A DNA stretch of 64,000 nt from Perlucidibaca sp. (GTDB lineage Bacteria > Pseudomonadota > Gammaproteobacteria > Pseudomonadales > Moraxellaceae), in contig JAHFSA010000001.1 in the NCBI GenBank assembly GCA_023265995.1, positions 310,001 through 374,000 of the forward strand. Direction: 5' to 3'. The translations under genes were made by a program, and so were the position numbers. Position 1 is the stretch's first letter; each line of letters starts with the position of its first letter. Of the stretch, positions 1-10,340 are shown one piece after another. The notes below the pieces were generated by a model, which made no database searches, was not told the origin of the DNA, and saw only the letters and a list, made by a program, of their open reading frames with translations.

Positions 1-2
1 TG

Positions 3-641
3 AGCCCGGAAAGCCGGCTCGGCCTCATGATCTGCGTGCTCTCCGGCTGCGGCACCTCGGGCGCGGCCATCGCACGCTCCGCCGGCGCCCGCCCCGACCG
101 CATCATCGCGCTCATGCTCGCCAGTGCCGCCATCGCCCTCATCGGCCTGCCCCTGGCCGTGCTCCTGCAGACCGACAGCAGCCACTTCCTCGGCAGCGCC
201 GGCACCATCCTGGCCGTGCTGCTGCTTGCCCAGTGGCTGCCGTTCCAGCTCGGCAGCCGGCACTTCCGCCGCCACCGCGACCAGCAGCAGATCGAGCGCC
301 TGCTCGACAGGCTGGCGTCCATTTCGGTCATCGCGCTGATTCTGCTGATCGCCTGGCAGGAGCTGCCACGACTTCCGGCGCACCCCGAGATCGCCCTGGC
401 CGGAGCACTGACCGCCGTCATGCTCGGTCTCGTCAGTCGTGTCGCCACGGCGCCGACACCGGGCCTGGAAACCCTCATCGTGGTGCGCAACCTGACCGCC
501 GCCACGCTGGTCACCACACAGCTGCCGATGGCCGCCGAAGCCATGACCGCGCTCTGCGCCTTCGGTCTCGCCATGTATCCGGTGGCGCTGACCGTGACCT
601 GGCTCGCACGCCCACCACGAGCAGGCCAGTCCCCGCTATAA
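3..641 (+). CDS. Multi-pass membrane protein, 5' end truncated by window edge (possibly bile acid:sodium symporter-like)
   Basis: Frame is open from position 3 through ATG 27 to a stop at 641; several hydrophobic segments. Family assignment is weak. Confidence 0.5.
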   Translation, partial: SPESRLGLMICVLSGCGTSGAAIARSAGARPDRIIALMLASAAIALIGLPLAVLLQTDSSHFLGSAGTILAVLLLAQWLPFQLGSRHFRRHRDQQQIERLLDRLASISVIALILLIAWQELPRLPAHPEIALAGALTAVMLGLVSRVATAPTPGLETLIVVRNLTAATLVTTQLPMAAEAMTALCAFGLAMYPVALTVTWLARPPRAGQSPL

Positions 642-708
642 TCCCGCCTTTGTCTTGCCACGCTGCCCATGTCGCCATGGCCGGCGCCCCGATCTGCACG
701 AGTGAACT

Positions 709-3576
709 ATGGATTCGACATTCAACCCCGCCGACATCGAACGCCGCTGGGCCGAACGCTGGGAAGCCGAGGGCTGCTTCAAGCCGTCCGGCACCGGCAC
801 GCCCTACTGCATCATGATCCCGCCGCCGAATGTCACCGGCTCGCTGCACATGGGTCACGGCTTCAACAACGCCATCATGGATGCGCTCGTGCGCTTCAAC
901 CGCATGCGTGGCCACAACACGCTCTGGCAGCCGGGCACCGACCACGCCGGCATCGCCACCCAGATGGTGGTCGAGCGCCAGCTCGCCGCCAACGGCGTCA
1001 ACCGTCATGACCTCGGCCGCGACAAGTTCCTCGAAAAGGTCTGGGAGTGGAAGGAAGAGTCCGGCGGCACCATCACCCGCCAGATCCGCCGCCTCGGCTC
1101 GTCGGTGGACTGGTCGCGCGAACGTTTCACCATGGATGCCGGCCTCTCGCGCGCCGTCCAGGAAGCCTTCGTTCGCCTGCACGAGGATGGCCTGATCTAT
1201 CGCGGCAAGCGTCTGGTGAACTGGGACCCGAAGCTGCACACGGCGATCTCCGACCTGGAAGTGCTGTCGGAAGAAAAGACCGGCTCGATGTGGCATTTCC
1301 GCTATCCGCTCGCCAATTCGGCCGCGGGCACCCAGGGCGAGGCCGGCAAGGACTACCTCGTGGTCGCCACCACGCGTCCGGAAACCATGCTCGGTGACAC
1401 CGCCGTCGCCGTGAATCCGGAAGACGAGCGCTACCAGCATCTGCTCGGCGAGATGATCCGCCTGCCGGTCACCGGCCGCCTCATCCCCATCATCGCCGAC
1501 AGCTATGTCGACAAGGAATTCGGCACCGGCTGCGTGAAGATCACGCCGGCGCACGACTTCAACGACTATGAAGTGGGCAAGCGCCACGACCTGCCGCTGA
1601 TCAACGTGCTCGACCGCGATGCCGCCATCCTGGCGACCTTCGAGGTCATGGCCGGCGGCAGCTTCGCGCCGCTGCCCGCCGAGGCCTGCCCGGCCGCCTA
1701 CGCCGGTCTCGACCGCTTCGTCGCGCGCAAGGCCGTCGTCGCCCAGGCCGAGGCCGAAGGCTGGCTGGACGAGATCAAGCCGCATGCGCTCAAGGTGCCG
1801 ACCGGCGACCGCTCCGGCGTGGTGGTCGAGCCCTGGCTCACCGACCAGTGGTATGTGAAGGCTGCCGTGCTCGCCAAGCCGGCGCTGGAAGCCGTCGAGG
1901 ACGGCCGCATCAAATTCGTGCCCGAGCAGTACCAGAACATGTACTACGCCTGGATGCGCGACATCCAGGACTGGTGCATCTCGCGTCAGCTCTGGTGGGG
2001 TCACCGCATCCCGGCCTGGTACGACAACAGCGGCAATGTCTACGTCGGTCGCGACGAGGCCGAAGTGCGCGCGAACAACGGCATCGCCGCCGATGTTCCC
2101 CTGCGCCAGGATGACGACGTGCTCGACACCTGGTTCTCCTCGGCGCTGTGGACCTTCTCCACGCTCGGCTGGCCGGACAAGACGCCGGAGCTGGCGACCT
2201 TCCACCCGACCAATGTGCTGGTCACCGGCTTCGACATCATCTTCTTCTGGGTCGCGCGCATGATCATGATGACCATGCACTTCATGAAGAACGAGGACGG
2301 CACGCCGCAGGTCCCGTTCAGGACTGTCTACGTGCATGGTCTGGTGCGTGATGGCGAAGGCCAGAAGATGTCCAAGTCCAAGGGCAACGTGCTCGACCCG
2401 CTCGACATCATCGACGGCATCGCGCTCGACGACCTCGTGGCCAAGCGCACCACCGGCCTCATGCAGCCGAAGATGGCCGAGAAGATCGAAAAGGCGACAC
2501 GCAAGGAATTCCCGGAAGGCATCCGCGCCTTCGGCACCGACGCCCTGCGCTTCACCAACTGCGCACTGGCCTCGACCGGCCGCGACATCAAGTTCGACAT
2601 GAACCGTGTCGAGGGCTACCGCAACTTCTGCAACAAGCTCTGGAACGCGGCGCGCTACGTGCTGTCGCAGACCGAAGGCCAGGATTGCGGACAGAATGAG
2701 TCGCTGCCGCTGGAGCGCTCGGTGGCCGACTGCTGGATCATCTCGCGTCTGCAGGAAACCGAGGCCGCGGTCATCGCATCGATGGCCGAGTACCGTTTCG
2801 ACCACGTCGCGCAGACCATCTACGACTTCGTCTGGAACGAGTACTGCGACTGGTATCTGGAACTGACCAAGCCGGTGCTCGCGGCCGAGACCACCTCCAG
2901 CCCGGCCGCGCAGCGCGCCACCCGCCGCACCCTGGTGCGCGTGCTCGAAGCCATCCTGCGCATCACGCACCCGCTCATGCCCTTCATCACTGAAGAGATC
3001 TGGCAGCGCGTGAAGCCGCTGGCCGCCGTCGAGGGCGAGTTCCTCATGCTGGCGCGCTACCCGGAGCCGGACCTGTCGCGCGTGGATGCCGACGCCGCCG
3101 CCGAGGTGAACTGGCTGCAGCAGGTCATCGCCGGTCTGCGCAACATCCGTGGCGAGCTCGGCATCTCGCCGGGCAAGCCGCTGGCGCTGCTGGTGGCCAA
3201 TGCCTCCGCCGATGATGCCGCCCGTCTCGATCGCCAGGCTGCGCTGCTGCGCTTCCTCGGCCGTCTCGAAGCCATCACCGTGGTCGCCAGCGAGGCCGAG
3301 CTGCCGCCGGTGTCGACCGCGCTGGTCGGCAGCATGACCCTGGGCGTGCCGCTCGCCGGCCTCATCGATGTCGGTGCCGAACTGGCCCGCCTCGACAAGG
3401 AAATCGCGCGTCTCGGCCAGGAGGTCGGCCGTGTCGAAGCCAAGCTGTCGAACGAGTCCTTCGTGGCGCGTGCGCCGGCCGAGGTGGTCGCCAAGGAACG
3501 CGAGAAGATCGCCGACAACCAGCGTGCCCAGGCCGCTCTGCAGGCACAGCGCGAGAAGATCGCCACCCTGGCTTGA
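709..3576 (+). CDS. valS: Valyl-tRNA synthetase
   Basis: 955 aa; HMGH-type motif ([14 protein letters not shown]), KMSKSKGN motif, C-terminal coiled coil; matches the ValS family throughout. Confidence 0.98.
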   Translation: MDSTFNPADIERRWAERWEAEGCFKPSGTGTPYCIMIPPPNVTGSLHMGHGFNNAIMDALVRFNRMRGHNTLWQPGTDHAGIATQMVVERQLAANGVNRHDLGRDKFLEKVWEWKEESGGTITRQIRRLGSSVDWSRERFTMDAGLSRAVQEAFVRLHEDGLIYRGKRLVNWDPKLHTAISDLEVLSEEKTGSMWHFRYPLANSAAGTQGEAGKDYLVVATTRPETMLGDTAVAVNPEDERYQHLLGEMIRLPVTGRLIPIIADSYVDKEFGTGCVKITPAHDFNDYEVGKRHDLPLINVLDRDAAILATFEVMAGGSFAPLPAEACPAAYAGLDRFVARKAVVAQAEAEGWLDEIKPHALKVPTGDRSGVVVEPWLTDQWYVKAAVLAKPALEAVEDGRIKFVPEQYQNMYYAWMRDIQDWCISRQLWWGHRIPAWYDNSGNVYVGRDEAEVRANNGIAADVPLRQDDDVLDTWFSSALWTFSTLGWPDKTPELATFHPTNVLVTGFDIIFFWVARMIMMTMHFMKNEDGTPQVPFRTVYVHGLVRDGEGQKMSKSKGNVLDPLDIIDGIALDDLVAKRTTGLMQPKMAEKIEKATRKEFPEGIRAFGTDALRFTNCALASTGRDIKFDMNRVEGYRNFCNKLWNAARYVLSQTEGQDCGQNESLPLERSVADCWIISRLQETEAAVIASMAEYRFDHVAQTIYDFVWNEYCDWYLELTKPVLAAETTSSPAAQRATRRTLVRVLEAILRITHPLMPFITEEIWQRVKPLAAVEGEFLMLARYPEPDLSRVDADAAAEVNWLQQVIAGLRNIRGELGISPGKPLALLVANASADDAARLDRQAALLRFLGRLEAITVVASEAELPPVSTALVGSMTLGVPLAGLIDVGAELARLDKEIARLGQEVGRVEAKLSNESFVARAPAEVVAKEREKIADNQRAQAALQAQREKIATLA

Positions 3577-3616
3577 AGAGCCGGCCTGAACAGCCGGTCT
3601 GAAGAGCTGGCCTGAA
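3574..3616 (+). repeat. 13-bp tandem repeat (about 3.3 copies) starting at the valS stop codon
   Basis: tgaagagccggcc / tgaacagccggtc / tgaagagctggcc / tgaa at 3574, 3587, 3600, 3613. Confidence 0.85.
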
Positions 3617-3638
3617 ACGGCGACTCGCGTCAGAGTAT

Positions 3639-3671
3639 GGGGTCGGCCCGGTCATTGACCAGGCCGGCCCC
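3639..3671 (+). terminator. Probable terminator hairpin downstream of valS
   Basis: ggggtcggcccggtc-att-gaccaggccggcccc, nearly complementary arms followed by tttgcttt. Confidence 0.6.
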
Positions 3672-3692
3672 TTTGCTTTCAAGGAGCCGGGT

Positions 3693-4871
3693 ATGCCCCG
3701 ACACCTCAGCCTGCTGCGCACCCGCAGCGGCCATGCCCATCACCGGGTCACCTTCGTCGAACTCTTCTTCGACCTCATCTTCGTCTTCGCCGTCACCCAG
3801 CTCTCGCACGGCCTGATGGCGCACTTCAGTCCGCTCGGGCTGCTGCACACCGGCATGCTCATGCTCGCTGTCTGGTGGGTGTGGATATTCACCTCCTGGG
3901 TGACGAACTGGCTGGATCCGGAAAAGCTGCCGGTGCGCGGCCTGCTGCTGGCCATCATGCTCGCCGGCCTGGTCATGTCGGCCTCGCTGCCCGAGGCCTT
4001 CGGCGCGCGCGCCTGGCCCTTCGCCATCAGCTATGTCGCCATGCAGGTCGGGCGCACCCTGTTCATGATCTGGGCCATGCGTGGCCATCACGCCCTGGAA
4101 CGCAACGCCTGGCGCATTCTGGTCTGGCTCAGCGGCACCGGTCTGCTCTGGCTGGCTGGCGCCGCCAGCGAAGGCGAGACCCGTCTGCTGCTCTGGGGCG
4201 CGGCCCTGGTCATAGAGTACGTGTCACCCTCGACCGGCTTCTGGACGCCCGGCCTGGGCCGCTCCAGTACCGCCGACTGGGATGTCGAGGGCGGGCATCT
4301 CTCGGAACGCTGCGCGCTGTTCATCATCATCGCCCTTGGCGAGTCCATCCTGGTCACCGGCGCCACCTTCAGCGATCAGGCCTGGGATGCCACCACCGTG
4401 GCCGCCTTCGCCAGCACTTTCATCGGCAGCCTGGCCATGTGGTGGCTGTACTTCGACACCAGCGCCGAGGCCGGCAGCCAGACCATCTCGCACTCGGACG
4501 ATCCGGGCCGGCTGGCGCGTCTGGCCTATACCTACCTGCACCTGTTCCTGGTCGCCGGCATCATCGTTTCCGCCGTCGGCGACGAACTGGTGCTGGCGCA
4601 TCCGCTGGGCCATGTCGGCGTCACGACCAGTGTCTCCGTGCTCGGCGGCGCCGGCATCTATCTGCTCGGCAACACCCTGTTCAAGCACGCCATCATGGGC
4701 CGCTGGCAGATCTCGCCGCTGCTCGGCATCGCTGCCCTGATCGCGCTGGCGGCGGCCGCCCCGGTGCTGACCCCGCTGCTGCTGAGCATATTGTCCAGCC
4801 TGGTGCTCTGCGCCGTGGCCACGTGGGAAGCGCATGTCCGCCGGCACTGTCCGGAGCCGACACTGGGCTAG
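3693..4871 (+). CDS. Low temperature requirement protein A (LtrA) family membrane protein
   Basis: N-terminal HHRVTFVELFFDLIFVFAVTQLSH is the LtrA signature; polytopic, 392 aa. Confidence 0.85.
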   Translation: MPRHLSLLRTRSGHAHHRVTFVELFFDLIFVFAVTQLSHGLMAHFSPLGLLHTGMLMLAVWWVWIFTSWVTNWLDPEKLPVRGLLLAIMLAGLVMSASLPEAFGARAWPFAISYVAMQVGRTLFMIWAMRGHHALERNAWRILVWLSGTGLLWLAGAASEGETRLLLWGAALVIEYVSPSTGFWTPGLGRSSTADWDVEGGHLSERCALFIIIALGESILVTGATFSDQAWDATTVAAFASTFIGSLAMWWLYFDTSAEAGSQTISHSDDPGRLARLAYTYLHLFLVAGIIVSAVGDELVLAHPLGHVGVTTSVSVLGGAGIYLLGNTLFKHAIMGRWQISPLLGIAALIALAAAAPVLTPLLLSILSSLVLCAVATWEAHVRRHCPEPTLG

Positions 4872-4890
4872 CACCGAGCCCGCGCGCAGA

Positions 4891-4924
4891 CATGAAAAAG
4901 CCGGCTGATGCCGGCTTTTTCATG
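4891..4924. terminator. Bidirectional terminator between convergent ltrA-like and AdeT-like genes
   Basis: Perfect 15-bp inverted repeat catgaaaaagccggc-tgat-gccggctttttcatg. Confidence 0.9.
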
Positions 4925-4944
4925 CTCCCGATGTCACCCCCGCA

Positions 4945-5976
4945 TCACCAGCTCTCGCTGTTGGTCGAGCACTCGGGATCGGCTGCGTTGATGCTGCAGC
5001 GCACACGCTTGATGATCTTCAGACCCGGCTTGTCGTAGATGCCCTGCTCGGCGATCGTGATACGCGACTCACGCAGCATGATGGTGTACTTGAGCATGTT
5101 CTCCGGCGTCAGATCACCCCAGGTCGCGGCCGGAATGTCCCTCTCGGCCTTCTTGATCAGCGTCATGGCACGATCGAACTGACCCAGCCAGTACTGACGC
5201 GACTTCTCCCCGAAACCCTCCGGGAACTTGGTCTTGTTGAGAATGATCTGGTAACTCAGGATGACGATGGGAAAGCGGTTCATCGCGCCCTTGGTGCCGA
5301 TGCCGCGATAGAGCTCGAGCGGACGGTAGGCCGCTGCCGGCGCCGCCACCATGTCCACCGAACCGTTGTTGAACTTGCCGGCGAAACTGGTGATGTCGGC
5401 CGAGACCGGCTGCGCGCCGATCTTCTGGATCATCACCGACTGCGCCTTGTCGTAGTCGAAGGAAGCGATCTTCTTGCCCGCCAGTGCCTCGACGGTCTTG
5501 ATGTTGCGATCGTTCACCACCGGATAGGCGGTACCGAAGGGAATGATGCCGCCGACCTCAAAGTTGCCCCTGACCATGAGCTTGGCGGCGGCCGGCGAGC
5601 TGAAGGTCTGGATGGTCTTGTGCACGACCTCGTAGCTGGCCGGCATGTCGACCTTGCCATTGCGCAGGATGGTGGAGACACCCAGGGAATCCAGCGCCGC
5701 GGCGGTCGGATTGAACTGGCGGGTACGGAAACCGGTGGCCATGACGCCATCGCACTGGCCGGCGAGCAGATCCTCGGTGGCCACGCGCTCGTCGGTATAG
5801 CTCTTGATGGTGATCTGGGCGCCGAGGCCCTGTGCGGCCACGGCGTAGTCCTTGGCCATGTTGTTCATGTCACCGGAAGCGCCGAGCAAATCATAGACGC
5901 AGAGCTTCTGGGCAGATGCGGCCTGGCCGGCCAGCAGGCCGGCGGCAAGCAGAAGGGTGGAGGCTGTTCTGTTCAT
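4945..5976 (-). CDS. Periplasmic putative solute-binding protein, AdeT1/AdeT2-like family
   Basis: Signal peptide, then KLCVYDLLGASGDMNNMAKDYAVAAQGLGAQITIKSYTDERVATEDLLAGQCDGV, resembling Acinetobacter AdeT proteins. Confidence 0.75.
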   Translation of the reverse strand: MNRTASTLLLAAGLLAGQAASAQKLCVYDLLGASGDMNNMAKDYAVAAQGLGAQITIKSYTDERVATEDLLAGQCDGVMATGFRTRQFNPTAAALDSLGVSTILRNGKVDMPASYEVVHKTIQTFSSPAAAKLMVRGNFEVGGIIPFGTAYPVVNDRNIKTVEALAGKKIASFDYDKAQSVMIQKIGAQPVSADITSFAGKFNNGSVDMVAAPAAAYRPLELYRGIGTKGAMNRFPIVILSYQIILNKTKFPEGFGEKSRQYWLGQFDRAMTLIKKAERDIPAATWGDLTPENMLKYTIMLRESRITIAEQGIYDKPGLKIIKRVRCSINAADPECSTNSESW

Positions 5977-6127
5977 GCGGCTGTTCTCGTTGTTGTTGAC
6001 CGTATGACTTTTCTACTACATCAGGCAGCATGATCATACCTTGGCAGATTACAATTTCTTCACATACCCGACAGATGTCGTGTGTCGCATGATATCTGCC
6101 AGTCACCGCCAGCCACCGGAGCTCCCG

Positions 6128-7309
6128 ATGCCCGAAGTCGTCATAGTCGCCGCCACCCGTACTGCCATCGGCAGCTTTCAGGGCACGCTCGGCCAGATCC
6201 CCGCACCCGAACTGGGCGCCACCGTCATCCGCAGCCTGCTGGCACAGACCGGACTGGCCGCCGACCAGGTCGATGAAGTCCTGCTCGGCCAGGTGCTCGC
6301 CGCCGGCAGCGGCCAGAACCCGGCACGCCAGTCGGCCATCCTCGCCGGACTGCCGCATGCCGTCCCCGCCATGACGCTGAACAAGGTCTGCGGCTCCGGC
6401 CTCAAGGCCGTGCATCTCGGCGTCCAGGCCATACGCTGCGGCGACGCCGAAGTCATCATCGCCGGCGGCCAGGAGAACATGAGCCTGTCGCCCTATGTCG
6501 TGCCGGGCGCCCGCACAGGCCTGCGCATGGGCCACGCCAAGCTGCTCGACACCATGATCCACGACGGTCTCTGGGATGCCTTCAACGACTATCACATGGG
6601 CATCACCGCCGAGAATCTGGTGACCCGCTACAGCTTCAGCCGCGAAGCCCAGGATGCCTTCGCCGCCGGCTCGCAGGCCAAGGCCGCCGCCGCCATCGCC
6701 AGCGGCCGCTTTGCCAGCGAGATCACCCCGGTCATGGTGCCGCAGCGCAAGGGCGAGCCTCTCGCCTTCGCCACCGACGAGCAGCCGCGCGCCGGCACCA
6801 CCGAGGCCACGCTGGCCGGACTCAAGCCGGCCTTCCGCAAGGATGGCAGCGTGACCGCCGGCAATGCCTCCGGCCTCAACGATGGCGCCGCCGCCGTGCT
6901 GCTGATGAGCGCCGACAAGGCCCGCGCGCTCGGCCTGCCGGTGCTGGCACGCATCGTCGCCCAGGCCAGCGCCGGCGTCGATCCGGCCGTCATGGGCATA
7001 GGTGCCGCCTCCGCCACGCAGCGCTGCCTGGCCAAGGCCGGCTGGCAGGTCGGCGATCTCGACCTGATCGAGGCCAACGAAGCTTTCGCGGCACAGTCGC
7101 TGGCCGTCGGGCAGGAACTGGGCTGGGATGCCGCGCGCGTCAACGTCAACGGCGGCGCCATCGCGCTCGGTCACCCCATCGGCGCCTCGGGCTGCCGCGT
7201 GCTGGTGACGCTGGTGCATGAAATGGCGCGTCGCGATGCCAAGAAGGGACTGGCGACACTGTGCATCGGTGGCGGCCAGGGCGTGGCACTGGCGCTGGCT
7301 CGCGACTGA
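6128..7309 (+). CDS. Acetyl-CoA C-acetyltransferase (thiolase)
   Basis: [14 protein letters not shown] active site, [33 protein letters not shown] motifs. Confidence 0.95.
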   Translation: MPEVVIVAATRTAIGSFQGTLGQIPAPELGATVIRSLLAQTGLAADQVDEVLLGQVLAAGSGQNPARQSAILAGLPHAVPAMTLNKVCGSGLKAVHLGVQAIRCGDAEVIIAGGQENMSLSPYVVPGARTGLRMGHAKLLDTMIHDGLWDAFNDYHMGITAENLVTRYSFSREAQDAFAAGSQAKAAAAIASGRFASEITPVMVPQRKGEPLAFATDEQPRAGTTEATLAGLKPAFRKDGSVTAGNASGLNDGAAAVLLMSADKARALGLPVLARIVAQASAGVDPAVMGIGAASATQRCLAKAGWQVGDLDLIEANEAFAAQSLAVGQELGWDAARVNVNGGAIALGHPIGASGCRVLVTLVHEMARRDAKKGLATLCIGGGQGVALALARD

Positions 7310-7327
7310 GTCAGAAAGGCAGAAACG

Positions 7328-7354
7328 AAAAAAGCGCCTTCGGGCGCTTTTTTT
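7328..7354. terminator. Bidirectional terminator between thiolase and tRNA-Thr
   Basis: aaaaaagcgccttcgggcgcttttttt; A- and T-flanked stem. A second small hairpin (cctggc-gaaaa-gccagg) follows. Confidence 0.85.
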
Positions 7355-7382
7355 GTGCCTGGCGAAAAGCCAGGGCGGAAGA

Positions 7383-7458
7383 TGGTGCCGGAGATAGGAG
7401 TCGAACCTACGACCTTCGCATTACGAATGCGCTGCTCTACCAACTGAGCTACACCGGC
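7383..7458 (-). tRNA. tRNA-Thr (anticodon CGT)
   Basis: Reverse complement GCCGGTGTAGCTCAGTTGGTAGAGCAGCGCATTCGTAATGCGAAGGTCGTAGGTTCGACTCCTATCTCCGGCACCA folds as a cloverleaf with encoded CCA. Confidence 0.97.
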
Positions 7459-7675
7459 AGCACCGCCAACGGAAACCCGCCAGCGTGGCCGGCGATTCTA
7501 GCGATACCTCATGTCACTGACAAGCCGCTCGCGAACGACATCCGGCTGCTCTGTTTTTTGCTTGTCGCCGGTGGCGAAAACCGCTTTCCGTTCCTAGCCT
7601 TGAAACGACGACGGCTGGCAGCAGCCGCTGCAGGAAGCGTCCCGCCCCGGGATCGTCATGGCAAGGATGCCACCC

Positions 7676-8119
7676 ATGAAATACAGCGAACGAGGCTTCA
7701 GCCTCATCGAACTCATGATCGTCGTGGCCATCATGGCCGTGCTTTCCGCCGTGGCCGTGCCGCAGTACCAGGACTACGTCACGCGAGCACGCTGGAGCGT
7801 CAACCTGACCCAGCTCGAGCCGCTCAAGCTCGCCATTGCCGAATGCCTGCAGAACGGTGGCGATGCCGCCGCCTGCGACAGCCCTGGCGAACTCGGCCTG
7901 ACAGCCCTGCCGCAGCCGCAGTACGCCAGCGCGCCGGTCAGCCTGGCCGCGACCAGCGGCGAGCTGACTGTGAGCCTTATTGGCAGCAGCACGGCCGGAG
8001 CCTGCAAGGTGGAGCTGGTCGGTCACCTCGGCGATGGCCTGCTGAACTGGCTGGCAAGCAATGTGGCGAACGGCACCCAGGCCGCCTGCGCACGCCAGAA
8101 GACCGGCATCGGGGCCTGA
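7676..8119 (+). CDS. Type IV pilin (prepilin-type N-terminal methylation motif)
   Basis: MKYSERGFSLIELMIVVAIMAVLSAVAVPQYQDYVTRAR class III signal; co-directional with PilB/C/D-like genes. Confidence 0.92.
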   Translation: MKYSERGFSLIELMIVVAIMAVLSAVAVPQYQDYVTRARWSVNLTQLEPLKLAIAECLQNGGDAAACDSPGELGLTALPQPQYASAPVSLAATSGELTVSLIGSSTAGACKVELVGHLGDGLLNWLASNVANGTQAACARQKTGIGA

Positions 8120-8127
8120 GCGTGGAC

Positions 8128-9300
8128 ATGCCGACGGTCGCCCTGCCGCGCTCGGATCAGGATGTGGTGGCCTGGGTCACGGACCTGCTCTGTCAGGCCC
8201 GCGCCCTGGGCGCATCCGACCTGCATCTCGACCCCGGCCCGGAGGGCGCCTGTCTGCGGCTGCGCGTGCACGGCCTGCTCGAGGACTGGCTGGATATCCC
8301 GGCGCAGTGGTTGCCACGCCTGGTCTCGCGCCTCAAGGTCATGGCCCAGATGGACCTTGCCGAGCGGCGCCTGCCACAGGACGGCCGCCTGCTCGCGGCC
8401 GACGGTCTGCCCTGCAATGTCCGTGTCGCCAGCCTGCCGACCCTGCATGGCGAAAAGCTCTGTCTGCGCCTCGGCGATCCCGGGCCGCTGCACGACCTCG
8501 CCAGCCTGGCGCTGCCGGCCACGGTCGCGGAGGCTCTGCATCATGCCCTGGCGCGACCGGACGGACTCATCCTCATCACCGGCCCGACCGGGTCGGGCAA
8601 GACCACCACACTCTATGCCTGCCTGCAGCAGCTCAATCAGCGCAGCCGCCACATCGCCACGGTCGAGGACCCTATCGAGCGCATGCTGCCCGGCATCAGC
8701 CAGACCGCCATCCAGCCGCGCATAGGCCTGGACTTCGCCAGCGTCCTGCGTGCCCTGCTGCGTCAGGATCCCGATGTGCTCATGGTTGGCGAAATCCGCG
8801 ACCGGGCCACCGCCGAAGTCGCCGTGCAGGCTGCCGAGACCGGTCATCTCGTGCTGTCCACCCTGCACACGGCCGGCGCCCTCGATGCGCTTCACCGCCT
8901 GCGCCATCTCGGCATAGCCGACTACCTGCTGGCCGACACCCTGCGTCTGGTGCTGGCGCAACGCCTGGTGCGCCGGCTCTGTCGGCACTGTCATCCTGCC
9001 GGAGCCACCGGCGACATGGTCATGGCGGCAACCAATGGCTGTTGCCGGCATTGCCACGCTGGCTACGACGGGCGCACCGGTCTCTACGAATTCATCGCCA
9101 TGACGCCGGCATTCAGTCAGGCCTGGCTGGATGGCCATGACCATCAGCACCTGCAGCGCATGGCCGCCGAGGCCGGCTGGCCGACACTGGTGGACAGCGC
9201 CAGCGCCGCCTGGCGGCAGGGCCTGACCAGCCAGCACGAGATTCGTCGCGTGCTGGGGCCACAGGCGCTCTGCGCCCTTGCCGATGCACCACCATGCTGA
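8128..9300 (+). CDS. PilB/GspE-type assembly ATPase, short form
   Basis: Walker A GPTGSGKTTTLYA, Asp box ATVEDPIE, Walker B DVLMVGEIRD, His box, CxxC...CxxC zinc motif; about 390 aa. Confidence 0.9.
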   Translation: MPTVALPRSDQDVVAWVTDLLCQARALGASDLHLDPGPEGACLRLRVHGLLEDWLDIPAQWLPRLVSRLKVMAQMDLAERRLPQDGRLLAADGLPCNVRVASLPTLHGEKLCLRLGDPGPLHDLASLALPATVAEALHHALARPDGLILITGPTGSGKTTTLYACLQQLNQRSRHIATVEDPIERMLPGISQTAIQPRIGLDFASVLRALLRQDPDVLMVGEIRDRATAEVAVQAAETGHLVLSTLHTAGALDALHRLRHLGIADYLLADTLRLVLAQRLVRRLCRHCHPAGATGDMVMAATNGCCRHCHAGYDGRTGLYEFIAMTPAFSQAWLDGHDHQHLQRMAAEAGWPTLVDSASAAWRQGLTSQHEIRRVLGPQALCALADAPPC

Positions 9301-10340
9301 GCCGCCACCGGCAGCCGTCGGCCGCTGCCCGCCAGCGCTGGCTGCAGCAGCTGGCGATACTGCTGGAGGCCGGCATTGCCCTGCACCCGGCCCTGAGCTT
9401 GCTGGCACTGCAGCAGCCGGACAACGAATGCGCCTACTGGCAGCCGGTGCTTGCCGGCATAGAACAGGGCCTGCCGTTGTCACGGGCGCTGGCGCAATGT
9501 CGCGGCTTCAGTCATGGCGACCTGGCACTGCTGGCCATCGCCGAGCAGGCCGGCCGGCTTGATCGCCAGCTGGCGCGCCTGGCCGGCCTCCAGGTACGGC
9601 GCCTGGCCCTGCACGCGCAGATCCGGCGCACCCTGCGCTATCCGCTGCTGGTGCTGCTCGCCGCCCTGCTGGTCAGCGGCTTTCTGCTGACCAGCGTCGT
9701 TCCCGGTTTCGCCAGTCTCTATCGCAGCTTTGGCGCCGAGCTGCCATGGCTTACCCGTCAGGTGCTGGCGCTCAGCGCGCTGCTGCAGGCGCTCTGGCTG
9801 CCGCTGCTGCTCATGTTCGCCGGTCTGCTGGGCGCGACCGTGTGGCTCTGGCGGCAGCGGGCCGGCTGGCGTCGCGGGGTGCACCGGCTGCTCTGGCATC
9901 TGCCGGTCACCGGTGCGCTGGCGCAGGCGGCGTGGCTGGGACAGTGGCATCGCGCCCTGCACGAGACCCTGCTCGCCGGCCTGCCTTTCGTGAACGCGCT
10001 GGAGCAGGCCGAACGCCTGGTCTCGGAGTCGCCGCTGGCAGCCGCGCAGAGCCGTCTGCAGCGAGCCGTGCATGGCGGCCGGCGTCTGTCCGAGGCCATG
10101 CGCGAGGAGCCCATGTACCCGCCGGCATGCGCCCGGATGATCGCGATAGGCGAGGAATCCGGTATGCTCGTGGCACTGCTGCTCGCCCTCGCCGGACAGT
10201 TCGAGGAAGACCTCGACAACCGCTGCGGGCAAGCCATGAAACTGCTCGAGCCCTTGCTCATGGCCGGGCTCGGCATACTGGTGGGAATCATCGTGATGGC
10301 GCTTTATCTACCGCTGTTCCAGCTCGGACAGGTGATCTGA
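9294..10340 (+). CDS. pilC: Type II secretion/type IV pilus inner-membrane platform protein (PilC/GspF)
   Basis: Two GspF-like repeats, GIALHPALSLL..., C-terminal LLEPLLMAGLGILVGIIVMALYLPLFQLGQVI. Confidence 0.92.
   Translation: MLSRHRQPSAAARQRWLQQLAILLEAGIALHPALSLLALQQPDNECAYWQPVLAGIEQGLPLSRALAQCRGFSHGDLALLAIAEQAGRLDRQLARLAGLQVRRLALHAQIRRTLRYPLLVLLAALLVSGFLLTSVVPGFASLYRSFGAELPWLTRQVLALSALLQALWLPLLLMFAGLLGATVWLWRQRAGWRRGVHRLLWHLPVTGALAQAAWLGQWHRALHETLLAGLPFVNALEQAERLVSESPLAAAQSRLQRAVHGGRRLSEAMREEPMYPPACARMIAIGEESGMLVALLLALAGQFEEDLDNRCGQAMKLLEPLLMAGLGILVGIIVMALYLPLFQLGQVI

Noticed and set aside
511-2970. 819-aa minus-strand ORF antisense to valS
   Set aside because: Same antisense-frame artefact; valS is unambiguous.
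6048-6122. tggcaga...tctgcca inverted repeat upstream of the thiolase
   Set aside because: 7-bp arms separated by a long spacer; too weak to call an operator without comparative data.
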